Of a stretch of DNA of 64,000 bases, positions 9,822-20,862 are shown piece after piece. Source of the stretch: Basidiobolus meristosporus CBS 931.73 (taxonomy: Eukaryota > Basidiobolomycota > Basidiobolomycetes > Basidiobolales > Basidiobolaceae); the NCBI GenBank assembly GCA_002104905.1, contig MCFE01000314.1:1-64000 (forward strand), written 5' to 3'. Position 1 is the first letter of the stretch; the number at the start of each line of letters is the position of its first letter. The notes beneath the pieces were generated by a model. It searched no databases. It was not told where the DNA came from and saw only the letters and a list, made by a program, of their open reading frames with translations. The position numbers were made by a program, and so were the translations under genes.

Positions 9822-10769
9822 ATGATACCTTACTTCGTAATATGTGCATCGATGATGATGGCGACAGGTTTTGCTCTCGAGGACGACTGTGACCGGACCT
9901 CTCAGGTTGGTTTTCAGCCGAATTTCACTATGGAGTCTGGTGGCCTAACTAGAACCTATGCCATCAATATTCCCGACTCATACAACGATGATCCCTCCAA
10001 GAAATGGCCTTTGATCATTGATTTCCATGGCAACGGCGGGACCCCAGAGCAGCAATACGAGAATTCAATGTATTATGCATATCCAGATGGCCAGAAATAT
10101 GTTGTTGTTTACCCAGCGGGCGTAAAGAAGCATTGGCAAGGCCCCAGTTACGCCGTTCCTGGCGTAAATGATCTTCAATTTACCACCGATTTGCTCGCAG
10201 TTATCCGAGATAATTATCGTATCGATTCCGATCGTGTCTATGCTTCAGGAAAAAGTAATGGTGGAGGATTCGTTGACACCCTTGCCTGTTCGAACAATGG
10301 GGATGAATTTGCAGCTTTTGCAATGGCCGCAGCTGCCTTGTATACTGACACTTCGCGGGCCGGGTGCAACAAAAGCCGGCCAATTCTTGAAGCTCATGGC
10401 TTAGCAGATAAGACCATACCGTACAAAGGAACTTTGGACGGTAATGGGGGGCCTTTGCCTAGTATTCCCTCTTGGCTTGGTTGGTGGTCTTGGCGGGACG
10501 GATGTACCAAAGGGAGTGCACAAAAGACAACCGTAGCCAAAGCAGGTTACAACATCATCTCGTACACTTGCAATGCCTTCAACATGGTGGTGAAACATTA
10601 CCAGGTTCCAGGATTAGGTCATTGCTGGCCCAGCAGCACTGGTGACAATTATGATAGCCGAAAGTCGAGTTGTTCCGATCGATCCTTGGATTTCACCCCC
10701 GTGGTACTAGACTTTTTCAACACGTGGGATCTCACCAAGGCCTCAAGCCTACGTACACATTCTGAATAG
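9822..10769 (+). CDS. Secreted feruloyl esterase / PHB-depolymerase-like hydrolase (CE1 type)
   Basis: A 315-residue alpha/beta hydrolase of the LpqC/feruloyl esterase type, which would remove feruloyl or acetyl groups from plant cell-wall polymers outside the cell. Residues 1-19 are a hydrophobic signal peptide (MIPYFVICASMMMATGFA). The oxyanion-side motif DFHGNGG and nucleophile elbow GKSNGGG (Ser about 146) are present, the acid is likely Asp in HGLADKTIPY and the His lies in GLGHCWP, so the triad looks complete. Several Cys suggest disulphides. A single exon. The frame is open back to 9777, but only from a TTG; the first ATG at 9822 gives the signal peptide. Substrate cannot be told from sequence; acetylxylan esterase is an alternative. 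Confidence 0.8.
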   Translation: MIPYFVICASMMMATGFALEDDCDRTSQVGFQPNFTMESGGLTRTYAINIPDSYNDDPSKKWPLIIDFHGNGGTPEQQYENSMYYAYPDGQKYVVVYPAGVKKHWQGPSYAVPGVNDLQFTTDLLAVIRDNYRIDSDRVYASGKSNGGGFVDTLACSNNGDEFAAFAMAAAALYTDTSRAGCNKSRPILEAHGLADKTIPYKGTLDGNGGPLPSIPSWLGWWSWRDGCTKGSAQKTTVAKAGYNIISYTCNAFNMVVKHYQVPGLGHCWPSSTGDNYDSRKSSCSDRSLDFTPVVLDFFNTWDLTKASSLRTHSE

Positions 10770-12200
10770 GCCTATGCCATATACTATCCGTTCAAGACTA
10801 TGTTCAGAGGGAACTTGCATCATGCTGCACTGTTATCCACAGATGGACTGGGGCACGTTAACATTGTGTGTAAATAAATAACAGTTACTCATGTATTGGA
10901 TGATATGATTTCCAAGACTGAGGGTCTTGCGGGTCGCAAACAATCATCAAACGAAATAAGCAACGAGCGGTCATCTGGCGATAAGTAGAATTCCAAGTAG
11001 GAATCGATAGAAGGGGCATAGTATTGGGTACCAAGAAACAACACTCGTATTGACCTAGTAGTATGTGCATTTGAATAGTTTTGGTAGTCGATTATTCAAG
11101 GCTCACCGGATGGAGAATCTTTGCAGTAGATGACGGTGAAATGATAACTATCCAGCGACCTGAAGTGGTTGAAGAATATGATGCCCGCAAGAGTAGAAGC
11201 AAAATGTATTCCATTTATTCTATTTTTAGGTTCGGTTGATGCTGCTAATAATCTTGGTAATAATTTGCCATCTTACCACGATGTTATATCTACAAATGAT
11301 GGGAGATGCGTTTATACTGCTTTATCCTGGGTATCTGTGAAGTCAATGCCTATAACTCTTATCGTATTCTTGCTTATCAGAAGTGTGGTTTATCACATTT
11401 CTCTTTGATCGATATTTTAGCATACAGGTTCTCGCAGTAATGTAAGGATTTGACTGGTAGCTAGAGGCAACTTAGAAATGCTGAAAATCACGCATATTTG
11501 TCAATGAGTGAAGGTCATGGGACGAAGCATCGCAGATCAGCATGTAAGACTTATTCTGCGGCTCATGTCACAGGCATTAAGGTTGAGTTTTCATGCGGTT
11601 GTTACCCTAGTCATCCAGGGACTAACACGTCAAGTACTTAAAAGTGATATATCAAAAAAGAAGCAATATTAAATAACTCTTCAGAGGTAGGGCAGTTGCT
11701 TTTTAACATTTCAAATAAAGTTGTTGAAAGCCATTCATATTACTCATGAGTGAAGTGTTAAAATTCGCCAAAAATTGCTACTGTAAACGCAACACAACGC
11801 AAGGTTTTTGCAACCATTTCAAAAAAACAAAATGGTGGAGAGCATACTTGGAAGATTCCATTCACTTTGTCTGGACTCTGCATATCCTTTCTATGAGGTC
11901 CAAGCAATCTAATTTATTGGTGTAACCTGTACTTGTAAATACATATTGGCATGTTTATCTTTAGTCTAATGGAGTTTTCTTAACTCTAACCCTACATTTA
12001 GCTTACTTGAACTTAATAAATCATCAATGAGAATTGTGTGGCCATTGTACATCTTGCATTTACACCTGGCTGTCTCCATTGACTTGGCTATATTAATCTT
12101 TGACAAGATATTCTAATATTCATGAGCTATGACTAAGCTATTAAGATATTCAGGTGTAATTACAAAATGTAAATTAGAATTTGGATAGGAAGCAATAGAG
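10770..12200. other. Intergenic, no gene recognised
   Basis: No coding frame with a family signature on either strand and no tRNA. Short open frames (10885-11070 minus, 11169-11408 plus) lack supporting features. The AT-rich right part leads into a zone of LTR remnants. Confidence 0.4.
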
Positions 12201-12224
12201 CTCATTGCCTAAGCTCTTTTTTAG

Positions 12225-12420
12225 GATTCACCAGGAATGTTCTACCAGAATGTTAGATACTCAGTGCATGAGAATCTAATTAGTTGTCCAAATGCTCCAA
12301 GCCTTGCACCCATGCTTGTGGAAACTTCCTAAGAATATTGTACATGCTTGTCTTGCTCAGGCAATGAGTTTTAAGCATAAAATTGATATCTTTCCTTTCA
12401 CTAGGCCTGCAGAAAATCAA
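12225..12420 (+). repeat. Old copia LTR remnant (plus orientation)
   Basis: Words such as TTGTCCAAATGCTCCAAGCC and TTGCACCCATGCTTGTGGAA line up with the inner part of the 349-bp LTRs seen at 12649 and, in reverse, at 61230. The ends are no longer visible. Confidence 0.45.
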
Positions 12421-12648
12421 ACTTTACTGTGCATAAGCTATAACCTAAATAGCTAGATTGGATTTAGTATCTTGGTGAATGGTAGATTTATTAACTATGA
12501 GACCATTTTCAGAATATTCTATATTTATTTGCTGAAACCTTGTGAGCTCAGACATGCCACCTCTACACTTGGTTAACTACATATAGAAGCCCACATCATC
12601 TATTGGCTCTCTCAGTCCCATCCAATTTAGGTAAACCTCTCTTGTAAG

Positions 12649-12997
12649 TGTTGTAATTATTAAGTTGTCACCTAAATATTCATGCTAACTTAGTCACATA
12701 GATCTTATTCTTTGATTAGCATTCTGTCCTGACTAAATTTCTTGTCGGGATTTACTTAGAATATTTTCACCAAACTATCAGGTACCCAGATTATGATCTT
12801 TCTCAAAGTTGTCCAAAAGCCCCCAAACTTTGCACACATATTCTTGGAACCTTCCTTAGCAAACTCTACATGTTCTTTTGCGCTACTTTATCAAAAGTAT
12901 AAATACCATACTTTTGATCAATAAATCTATAGGTGAATAACATGTAAATCCTCTAGTTTTCAATATCACTTTCAATACTCCTCAGAATATTGCAACA
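12649..12997 (+). repeat. Solo LTR, 349 bp, with 5-bp target duplication
   Basis: Starts TGTTG, ends CAACA and is exactly 349 bp, the same ends and length as the LTRs at 60753-61101 and 61230-61578 (which are in the opposite orientation). It is flanked by the direct repeat GTAAG at 12644-12648 and 12998-13002, a perfect target-site duplication. It carries a promoter-like AAAAGTATAAATA. This is what remains after recombination between the two LTRs of a Ty1/copia element. Confidence 0.85.
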
Positions 12998-13430
12998 GTA
13001 AGTAGATAGTGAATCTGGAATTGGGAAGCCCTTATATTAGAGTGATCAGATTTTGCAAACATTGAGAATCATTACATTTGTGTACTTGGTCATTGTAGCT
13101 AATTCTACCTACAATCTCTACTAGTTATTTTTGCTTCTTGTCAAACATTCCTCCAAGAGTAAATTGTATAAAGACTAGCAAGTTCTCAAGATACCTTGAA
13201 TAAAGTGCCTTGAAATAACTAAGCTCTGAGGGTATACTTAAGTAAGCTGTATTAGCCACAATACAAGCTTATATTTGTAACAAGTATGTTAAGGTACTTT
13301 ACAATCATTGCTACTTGGTGGATCAAGCTGCGCAATATGTACTTCTATTACTTTTCAGGCCCTCAAAGTCACTGCTAGCTATCATAATATATATGTATAT
13401 ACATGTGTTTTTTTAAATGGGTTATGTACA

Positions 13431-13755
13431 TCTTGTAAGAGTCTCTGAGATGCTGGAAGTGGTTGGGAGGGCAAGCAGACTGCTTTCACTTGTTGATTTG
13501 ATAGATGCAAGAGTGGTATTTGTACTGGTACATGATCTTGGTAGCACAAAGGTGTACATTATTTTTCAGAAGATCTCCAGAGCATGTGAGCAAAGTATGA
13601 TTTTTTAATAGCTTCGAGAATTTTAACCAGAATGCCAAATGTCCAGAACATCAGAATTCTCAAAGTTAGGGCCGAAAATAGTCAAGCTTATAAGATATGA
13701 TCCAAGTGACAGTTAATGGAATATCATGGTGTAAATGCAAAATTTATAAATCATA
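13431..13755 (-). repeat. Degenerate solo LTR of the same family
   Basis: TCTTGTAAGAGTCTCTGAGAT at the left and AGAGCATGTGAGCAAAGTATG further in match the plus-strand reading of the LTR at 61230, so the element lay on the minus strand. It is more diverged than the copy at 12649; exact ends and target duplication were not found. Confidence 0.5.
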
Positions 13756-14365
13756 TATGGACAATATTTCACGATGTCAAGAGCTTATTGTTTCTTTTTG
13801 TGAAGATACAAATTAGCCTCTTGGCTTGTTGAGTTGAAGTGAAATTGTACCTTTGGCTAAGAAATTATCAAGTGTAGAAGTAAGTAGGGTATAATGTTTT
13901 AGGTTATTTACTCGGGCCTATAACTATTACTTCCTAGATACAACAATTCAAATTCAATAGTAGGTACTTGTTAAATTTTCAAATAGGCTGCTTAGTATCA
14001 AACCCTTATGTTCAATGAGTACCATCACTACAGTTTTTGTGTCATAGTTTAGATTTATATAGAGCTCAATAAGCATTGTATTTTGTTTGAGTCTTGCTTG
14101 AGAACAACGGGCTTGATTACTGGCATAATCCTATATCAATTTCAAAACTGCTCTCTTCCTAGCCCACTTAGTAGTCATGAACATCAAACAACCAATGCAA
14201 GCACCAAAACGTCTGTGCATAATACGAGTGGACGTTAATGAAACCTTGTGCAACCCGCAATTTATTCTTCCCGGTCATATTTTGATGATAATGAATCCGG
14301 ATGTTTGATCTAGTCTGATAATATTCAATACATATGCATAATTGACCTCCCCACAAACTCTGCAG
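13756..14365. other. Intergenic, nothing recognised
   Basis: No coding frame, RNA gene or further LTR match seen. Confidence 0.4.
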
Positions 14366-14845
14366 TCACTTGGATGTCACAGTTGGCTCGGTTGAAATGG
14401 TCGAACCTGGATTGCCCCAGGAGGTGGTCCAGGATGATGACCATGATGTAGCCCACGACCCGCCAGAACTGGTTGTCCCTGGGGCCGGGGTTCCAACTTG
14501 GGTAGAATTGGCCGAGGAGGATGAACTCAATGGACTATTACTGGGTGTTGAAGCTGATCCTAGTGTGCTGCTGCTGACTGATGCGACGGTGGATGAAGGT
14601 GATGCTGATGAACTACTGCCGACCAATGCGCCAGTTGTCGAGACAGAGCTATCACTGACTGGCGAATTGATCGAGGAGGCACTCGTTGGAGCAACGCTAC
14701 TAATTATGGAGCTTGCCGCGTTTGAGACTGCCGAGCTTGGAGTAACTATGCTAGTCACATTGATTGATGGAATAGTAGGCACCGCTGCACCACTGCCTGC
14801 AGCAACAATGGAAGCTAAGACGCAAAGGATTGAGATTGAATGCAT
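14366..14845 (-). CDS. Ser/Thr-rich secreted mucin-like protein
   Basis: A 159-residue protein with a good signal peptide (MHSISILCVLASIVAAGSG) and a mature chain made almost only of Ser, Thr, Ala, Val and Pro, a typical substrate for O-mannosylation in fungi. Near the C terminus is an unusual Trp-Ser block (WATSWSSSWTTSWG). No hydrophobic tail follows, so a GPI anchor is unlikely and the protein is probably released or bound to the wall. A TATA-like TATAAGTA lies 37 bases upstream on the minus strand (14882-14889). A long frame on the opposite strand is a shadow of the Ser-rich coding sequence. Confidence 0.65.
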   Translation of the reverse strand: MHSISILCVLASIVAAGSGAAVPTIPSINVTSIVTPSSAVSNAASSIISSVAPTSASSINSPVSDSSVSTTGALVGSSSSASPSSTVASVSSSTLGSASTPSNSPLSSSSSANSTQVGTPAPGTTSSGGSWATSWSSSWTTSWGNPGSTISTEPTVTSK

Positions 14846-14881
14846 GGTTGGAAGATGTGTATTCTGCTTTGACCTCCAGCA

Positions 14882-14889
14882 TACTTATA
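14882..14889 (-). promoter_or_regulatory. TATA-like element of the mucin-like gene
   Basis: TATAAGTA on the minus strand, 37 bases before the ATG at 14845. Confidence 0.4.
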
Positions 14890-16360
14890 CCTAAACCACT
14901 CCTGGTTTCCAGCTTCAGCAGTGACAAAAACCTTGGCGGCCTCAGTCCAATTGGGAACCAAGTCTAGTTTTCTGAAGACTAGAGCAGTCTTCCAAAAACC
15001 ATTCATTCGTCCAGCCGAGCAATTAACTGACTACCACTATGCGATCGTTATGCAAGGTGAAACAGTTGTCGAATGGATGTTGGTGATAAGTATCTTCCAC
15101 ATATCGCCCTTCACTATCTCTGGCGTCATTCTTACCACTACTCTTCTAATCCTTCCATCCTTCCTGACTGTATGTGCACATACTCAGAACTGCGAAAACG
15201 ACTGCTCAATCAACAAGTGTGCAAACGAATGTAAATTATGTCATCTATCTCAAATGGAGTAAGTTAATACATGTTAATTACCTGTGATCAGAAAATTTTG
15301 AAAATATTCATGATCCAGAGACCTCGTGATGATTCGTCAAACCAAGCAGGTAAGTGGAGAAGCGTACACGCTTTTTATTCAAGACAAGAAATTCAGGAGC
15401 TTTACTGTGTAATATTTTGTGCAAAATCCAAGGGCACAAAGAAAATATATCATCAAGAGCCCTAACCCTCCGACACACCCACTTGGCCGCAAAATTCAAC
15501 TCCCTCAACTTTTGTTGGTGAGAAATACCTAAACACCTTATATGAGGTAAAATATTGACAAACAGCATACTCAACACTATCAAATAATTCTCAGAATCGG
15601 GATCACACCAAGCTCCATAATCAATTCGTTAATATGCTCATGAGCAAAAATTAATGCTTGCAAAATTCAATTTGACAGTTGCATGGCTACAAGAGGTAGG
15701 TGATAATAGACAATCCGCCATGTCACTTCCATAACCGCTCGTTTTCTTTCTAAAACCTCCCTAATATTGGTAATTAATCGATTAGTCGATACGACTCATC
15801 ACATTTTCACCTCGACCGGACAAGACAATAAAGCATCCTTGAAATGGCTATTTTCCAACCATAGAAATAACTGGTTGTAACTTAATTATACGGTCATTCC
15901 TCGGTGATGTGGTCGTGAGGATGAAATACACCAAGACCCAGATAATGGGCCTAATGAGTACCAGTCAAGATGAGGCGCTTTCTAGATACAGGAAATCACT
16001 GTGTTTAAACTGAGCAAGTTGTTCATTCTTGCGCATATCACAAATAAATCTTGAAGGAATCCTGATTGGATGGGTGATGCAATCATGAGATAGGTTCCAA
16101 CCCCCAACCCTCCATTGAATGAGAAAACCACCAAATTACAATCACAATGACTGCCGAAGCGAATAGTTCCACCAAAATCCATCCTCATCATGCAGCCCTT
16201 TTCTAACACCCAGTCCATCCCCCCCCAAAAAAACCACAATATTACCAAAAATCGGGATATTTCCGAGGCGAATTCTCGAGCTATTTTCCGTGGCATCCAT
16301 CCCATCCAGTTTCCCCACCAATATGGAAGCCATTGTTCATCTGCCAGATGATGATACCAT

Positions 16361-16393
16361 TCGATAGGCCGTTCGATAGGCCGCTCGATAGGC
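16361..16393. repeat. 12-bp tandem repeat, about 2.7 copies
   Basis: Unit TCGATAGGCCGY repeated in direct orientation. Confidence 0.7.
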
Positions 16394-16639
16394 AATTATG
16401 GACGGATCTAAGTGTCGGTTTCATCATGTTAAATTCCACCTCAATAATAACAATAGGAGCAATTCGATTTCACACGATGTTGCTAATTTTGCGACGCAAT
16501 ACAAGGCGAATTGGAGGAAATTTTGCACAAAAAGGATCATGTTTCCTGAAATGGCCGCCGCTTTGGTTGGATCCTACCTCACCGAAATGGTAGCCAAGTC
16601 TTGGATGGCGACGGGCATTTTAAGGGGAGCAATAATAGG

Positions 16640-16675
16640 CACCTATCGCACCCATCGCACCCATCGCACCTTTCG
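16640..16675. repeat. 9-bp tandem repeat, about 4 copies
   Basis: Unit CATCGCACC with small variations. Confidence 0.7.
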
Positions 16676-16949
16676 TCCATAGGCACTCATCTAATCTAAT
16701 CAAGTGGATGGGGCCTCTGATGGGTAAATTGTATTGCTAGTACTTCATTCAAGCAATTGGACGTGGATCATCCCCCAATAAACGACCATCAATAAAACAG
16801 GGGGAGGAATTTTCCCTCAGAATCTTCCGGAATTCTTATCTAGTCCAAACGGATGATACTGGAATGCATCTGACAGGGTTAGGGTTATTATTATCGATGT
16901 CCAAAATATAGCCTAATCCGGGTGGGATTGGTGATGTTCGTGGGACATG

Positions 16950-17005
16950 GGCGTGGAAGCGGACGTGGATGCAGATGCGGGTGCGGGTGCGGGTGCGGAT
17001 GTGGA
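16950..17005. repeat. GGGTGC-type hexamer repeat
   Basis: Imperfect GGGTGC / GGATGC hexamers; produces a His-Pro low-complexity frame on the minus strand. Confidence 0.6.
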
Positions 17006-17972
17006 AGTGCAGGGCGGCTAAAGGGATGGGGATGCAAGTGGCTGGATATGGATAGGCTTAGAGAGCTGATGATGAGTCCATGCTGATGTATCAGCGAGGT
17101 TAGGGTATTTGGCGATAATGCGAGGGCTCCACGTGAATCGAGCCCATTCTCACACAAATCCGGTTTTGGGATCGCATGCTCATCACCAGCGCGGATGCCC
17201 AAGAGGTGAGTGAAGACGGGTCATTTGGTACGGCATATGATTTACTCTGGGACTACTTGAGAACATCCTGATGCGAAGATTGCTAATTTTGTATCGGGTG
17301 AACTCTTTGTTTATTCAAGTCAAAATCTGGGGGGTGGATTCTTTTACGGATCAACTCCCCTCCAGTCAGATATCATCCACCCAAAGTGCAGTCACACTCG
17401 GGCGCAGATATTTCAGGGTGCAAAATTTGTGGTTGTAGCGGATGAAAGAGATTTTCTATTTGGATATTACAAGTACAAGTACACAACAACATATGGCAAT
17501 GAAAAGAATTCATGTTTCGATTTCACTGGAAATCGCAACTCGGGGGGAGATGTACAGGCTCTAGTGACTTTCCCCCAAAACTATGTGGGATTTCGGAATG
17601 CGGTTCCGAAGAGAAGGGGTCGTGAAGGATGGTTCATTATATTAGTAATGGGAATAGGTGCTAGATAAGGTGGGATACAACCGTGGTCGTGTGCGTGATT
17701 CAGTAATCGCCAGGAAAACATATCTCGACAATCACTGCGAGTGGAGATGTCCCCACTACGCACTCTAAATACACGAATGTCGGATGGTGTTCGCGGACAT
17801 GAATAATGATGCAAAGAAGCTATCCATTACGGGAAAGACATTTGTTGGCGCAGGGCCATCGCACAAGGTGCGCTATAGTGCGTGTGAGTAAACACAGTTC
17901 CGGAATGAAGGGTTGACAGCAGCGTGTCTTTGAAACTCTATACTCTGGAGGTATTCCAGCTTCGAGTCGAAA

Positions 17973-18968
17973 TTACATAGCAAACCCATTCACCGGAAGC
18001 GAGTAATACTGGCTGAAATTTGAGTAGTTCAAATTTTGAGGATAGGTAAGATCGATGCAACTAGGTGAGGAGACTTTGTAGGCGTTGAGTCCGTATAGGG
18101 TTGGCGATGTGCTGTTCCTGGGAGAGCGTACCAACACCTTCTGGCCCATGGTCCTATGCAGGGAGTCTTGTAGCAAGACCTGTTGCCAGTTGTGACCATA
18201 GCCTGAGTGCGCATACATACGCTGCTGAGCTTTCTGGCGCCTTTGGCGTTCGTGTTGACGTTGCAGCTCGCTGCGTCTGTGTTCAAAGCGCTTTTGCCGC
18301 GCCAAATCGTCCTGAAGAAATACTCCGAAGTTGTGAACCAGCCAACGCTCGCCATTCATGAAGGTGAAGTTCTCCAGAGTGTCCAACCAAGTCCCAAACT
18401 CTAGTTCTGTGACGTGGACGTGGAAGTTGATACAGGTGAGGAACTCCATTTCCATCAAATTCAACTCCTCCAAAGTCATTCCGGAGATGTCGGACCAGGT
18501 CTTGTTCGTGTATGTGTGGTCCTCGAGATATTTGTTCGATAGCATCAAAGCAACAGTGAATATTCTAAACTCGGAGCCTTGTCGGCCACGAATGTATGGA
18601 TTCAACGTAGTGAACCGATGGATATACTTGAGCGTAAGCGCCACACCACTAGGAGTAATGGAAGCGGCCTTCAAGATATCCAGGCAAAAGCGACGAAAGC
18701 TCGACGATACATCGGCATATCTACTCTTTCCGTACCATAAGTGAAATACAGTTTGTGCAGCAAAATCGGCCAGATACGTGTTGTCGGTTGTGGAGGAGGA
18801 GTCGAAGGAGGGGGAGGGCGAAGGAGTGAGTGGCTCTATGCTTTGGGCATAACGAAGTGGTGGAAGGGTGGAAGGGATTTGCAAGGCGGAGCAGTGCTTG
18901 CTGAGCGAGTAGCAAGCAAGCGTGTCGGATATGTTGAGAAGTGAAGAGTCAGACATATTTGAATACAT
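17973..18968 (-). CDS. Pcl/Clg1-like cyclin (PHO80-type cyclin box)
   Basis: A 331-residue protein with a single cyclin box at about residues 70-200 (SGVALTLKYIHRF, GSEFRIFTVALMLSNKYLEDHTYTNKTWSDISGM, LNLMEMEFLTCINFHVHV split over the helices). This is the pattern of fungal Pho85-type cyclins such as Pcl1/2 and Clg1, which bind a cyclin-dependent kinase in control of growth, polarity or nutrient response. After the box comes a long Gln/Arg-rich helix (HRRSELQRQHERQRRQ), probably a coiled coil, and a Ser/Tyr-rich tail. A single exon. The frame opens at 18989 with TTG; the first ATG at 18968 is chosen. Which kinase it binds cannot be told. Confidence 0.8.
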   Translation of the reverse strand: MYSNMSDSSLLNISDTLACYSLSKHCSALQIPSTLPPLRYAQSIEPLTPSPSPSFDSSSTTDNTYLADFAAQTVFHLWYGKSRYADVSSSFRRFCLDILKAASITPSGVALTLKYIHRFTTLNPYIRGRQGSEFRIFTVALMLSNKYLEDHTYTNKTWSDISGMTLEELNLMEMEFLTCINFHVHVTELEFGTWLDTLENFTFMNGERWLVHNFGVFLQDDLARQKRFEHRRSELQRQHERQRRQKAQQRMYAHSGYGHNWQQVLLQDSLHRTMGQKVLVRSPRNSTSPTLYGLNAYKVSSPSCIDLTYPQNLNYSNFSQYYSLPVNGFAM

Positions 18969-20862
18969 GATTTGAACCGCAAAATCCAAACTCTTGATGT
19001 CAATCAGCTAACTGGTAACTCGTATTTTTTACAACCAAAAAATTCAATGGCACTGAACAATCGTCTACAGCGGTGATGGGAGGGTTATATACGGCATGTA
19101 GTAAATAAAATCATGATCAGACAATGGCTATCAGTTATTAATATAGAATCAATAGAACTTTTTATTTCATCGAACAACTTTCATATTTTTGTTTTCTTCT
19201 GCTTATTTTTACCCAGATTTCGCGGATTTCGATGGATTGACCCACCTGCGGGCCAGCCTGCGGATAATATTTCATTATTGAATCTACGTAATTGGATCAG
19301 AGGTGTTTGTACATAGAGACACTTGATTAAAGGTTTGGCGAGGGAATGACATCGCAGCCATTGGCCAGGATCGGATTTGGAATGCGTGAAATATGTGAGA
19401 GCCTGTAGTTGAATTTCCGCCTTAGTCCACCTTCACTCAAGCGTTTCGTACACTCCAGTTTGTAATCAAAAAATGGGCCCCATTTGTCTACGAATGTTTA
19501 GAGATATGTGCTTTCCCGAATCGGCAAAGGGGTGCTTCTTGCAAAGAGCCGCCTCTGGTTTGATTGCTCGGAGATGCACTTGCCGAAAGCAACCATCTCG
19601 TTTCATGGACTGGGATTTCGATGATTTAGATGATTTAGATTATCTTTTTTATTCATGCGTATTACACGTATCGTGGCCAATCCCCGGCCATATCAGGCAG
19701 ATCAGGAGGTCAGTTGATAGCCCAAGTGGGAAACCCTAACCATTGACGAAAACGAAACATCCTGAGGGCGATGATTGGCCCTAGAAGACCCCGTTATTCT
19801 GCTAAGATGTTGATTAAATTGTCTGGATTCTCGCCATTGTCGCCAAATCCCGCGACCATTGATGAAAGTATGGGAAATGACCGATGCAAAGCGGCTGAGT
19901 GGTGGAAATTGATCGGTAATCGCGATGAGTGGTGGGTAATGCCCGATAACCCTGGATAAATGATGGTCAAGTGGAGGTTGGAAATGCTGATCTAGGCTAA
20001 TACATCAACAACCTCACCGCTCTGATTGGAATGGCCACAGAGACGTTGATTGGTGATGGCATAAATGAATTCGTTAGGAAATGTGTGCTTCACTTCACAG
20101 ACAATCATATCTGGATCTTTGTAAAACACCGGTGAATGTTGTAACAGACAGACCCCTGTCCTTGCAAGGAATCACGCGGTGTAATGAAGAGATCAAAGCA
20201 CGTTTCATAAGCCATATGGACTTGGAATCAGAGCTGCGTATCAGACCAATGGCATCGCCCGACCCACTCGCCAACAATGAGCCAGTGCCATGAATGAGTA
20301 CGTCATCCCATTGGCCAGGCCGGTGCCCTTCGCCCTCGTATTTTAGGGTCTGTTTTAGTCAGGGATCCCTCGTACTCTAGGGTTAGGATTGAGCAAAAAT
20401 ATCCGTATTCATGATCTTGCATACAATGTGGTACTGGTGATAAGGAGTAGTAGTCATCCTCCAATAGCAGGGGCGATTCCATTGAGAAAGATCCGAGTAG
20501 CTCCCCTCAAAATGGGCCGCCTAGACACTCGACTTGTTGGCGGCTATTTTTGGCTGTGGATTGATCATTAACAATGGTGAAACTCATGCAAAGCTATTAT
20601 TATGTATGCGATGTTTTATACGCTTCGTACGCGAGCGTAGGGAATTAATCACTGGCTGGGTGCCGAGGGATGGTCTCTTATCGGGCACATCTACTTGGTT
20701 GCATTCATGGTTTTATGTATTAAACAGCTGAGTCAATGCTTTTTACAGAGTCAAGAATATGGTTCATTAAGGTTGGGCGATTATTCTAGACTCAATATAT
20801 GAGGGAGTGAGGGCCGAATGAGGTTTCTGCATAAATTATTCGTGAAATCATGCATATATGCA
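18969..20862. other. Intergenic, no gene recognised
   Basis: Many short open frames but none with a family signature, codon pattern or splice partner that I can support. No tRNA. Confidence 0.4.

Larger units (their letters stand above)
14890..17972. other. Intergenic, short tandem repeats only
   Basis: No supported gene. It contains three short tandem repeats, listed separately. Open frames at 15308-15583, 15982-16395, 16891-17202 and 17429-17668 have no recognisable domain or conserved pattern; the 16891-17202 frame is a product of the GGGTGC repeat. Confidence 0.4.

Noticed and set aside
14370-14894. 174-codon frame antisense to the Ser/Thr-rich protein.
   Set aside because: Acidic low-complexity shadow of Ser/Thr codons; no domain, and the minus-strand frame has a signal peptide and TATA-like element.
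15308-15583. 91-codon minus-strand frame and other short frames between 15 and 18 kb.
   Set aside because: No domain, splice partner or regulatory element supports them.
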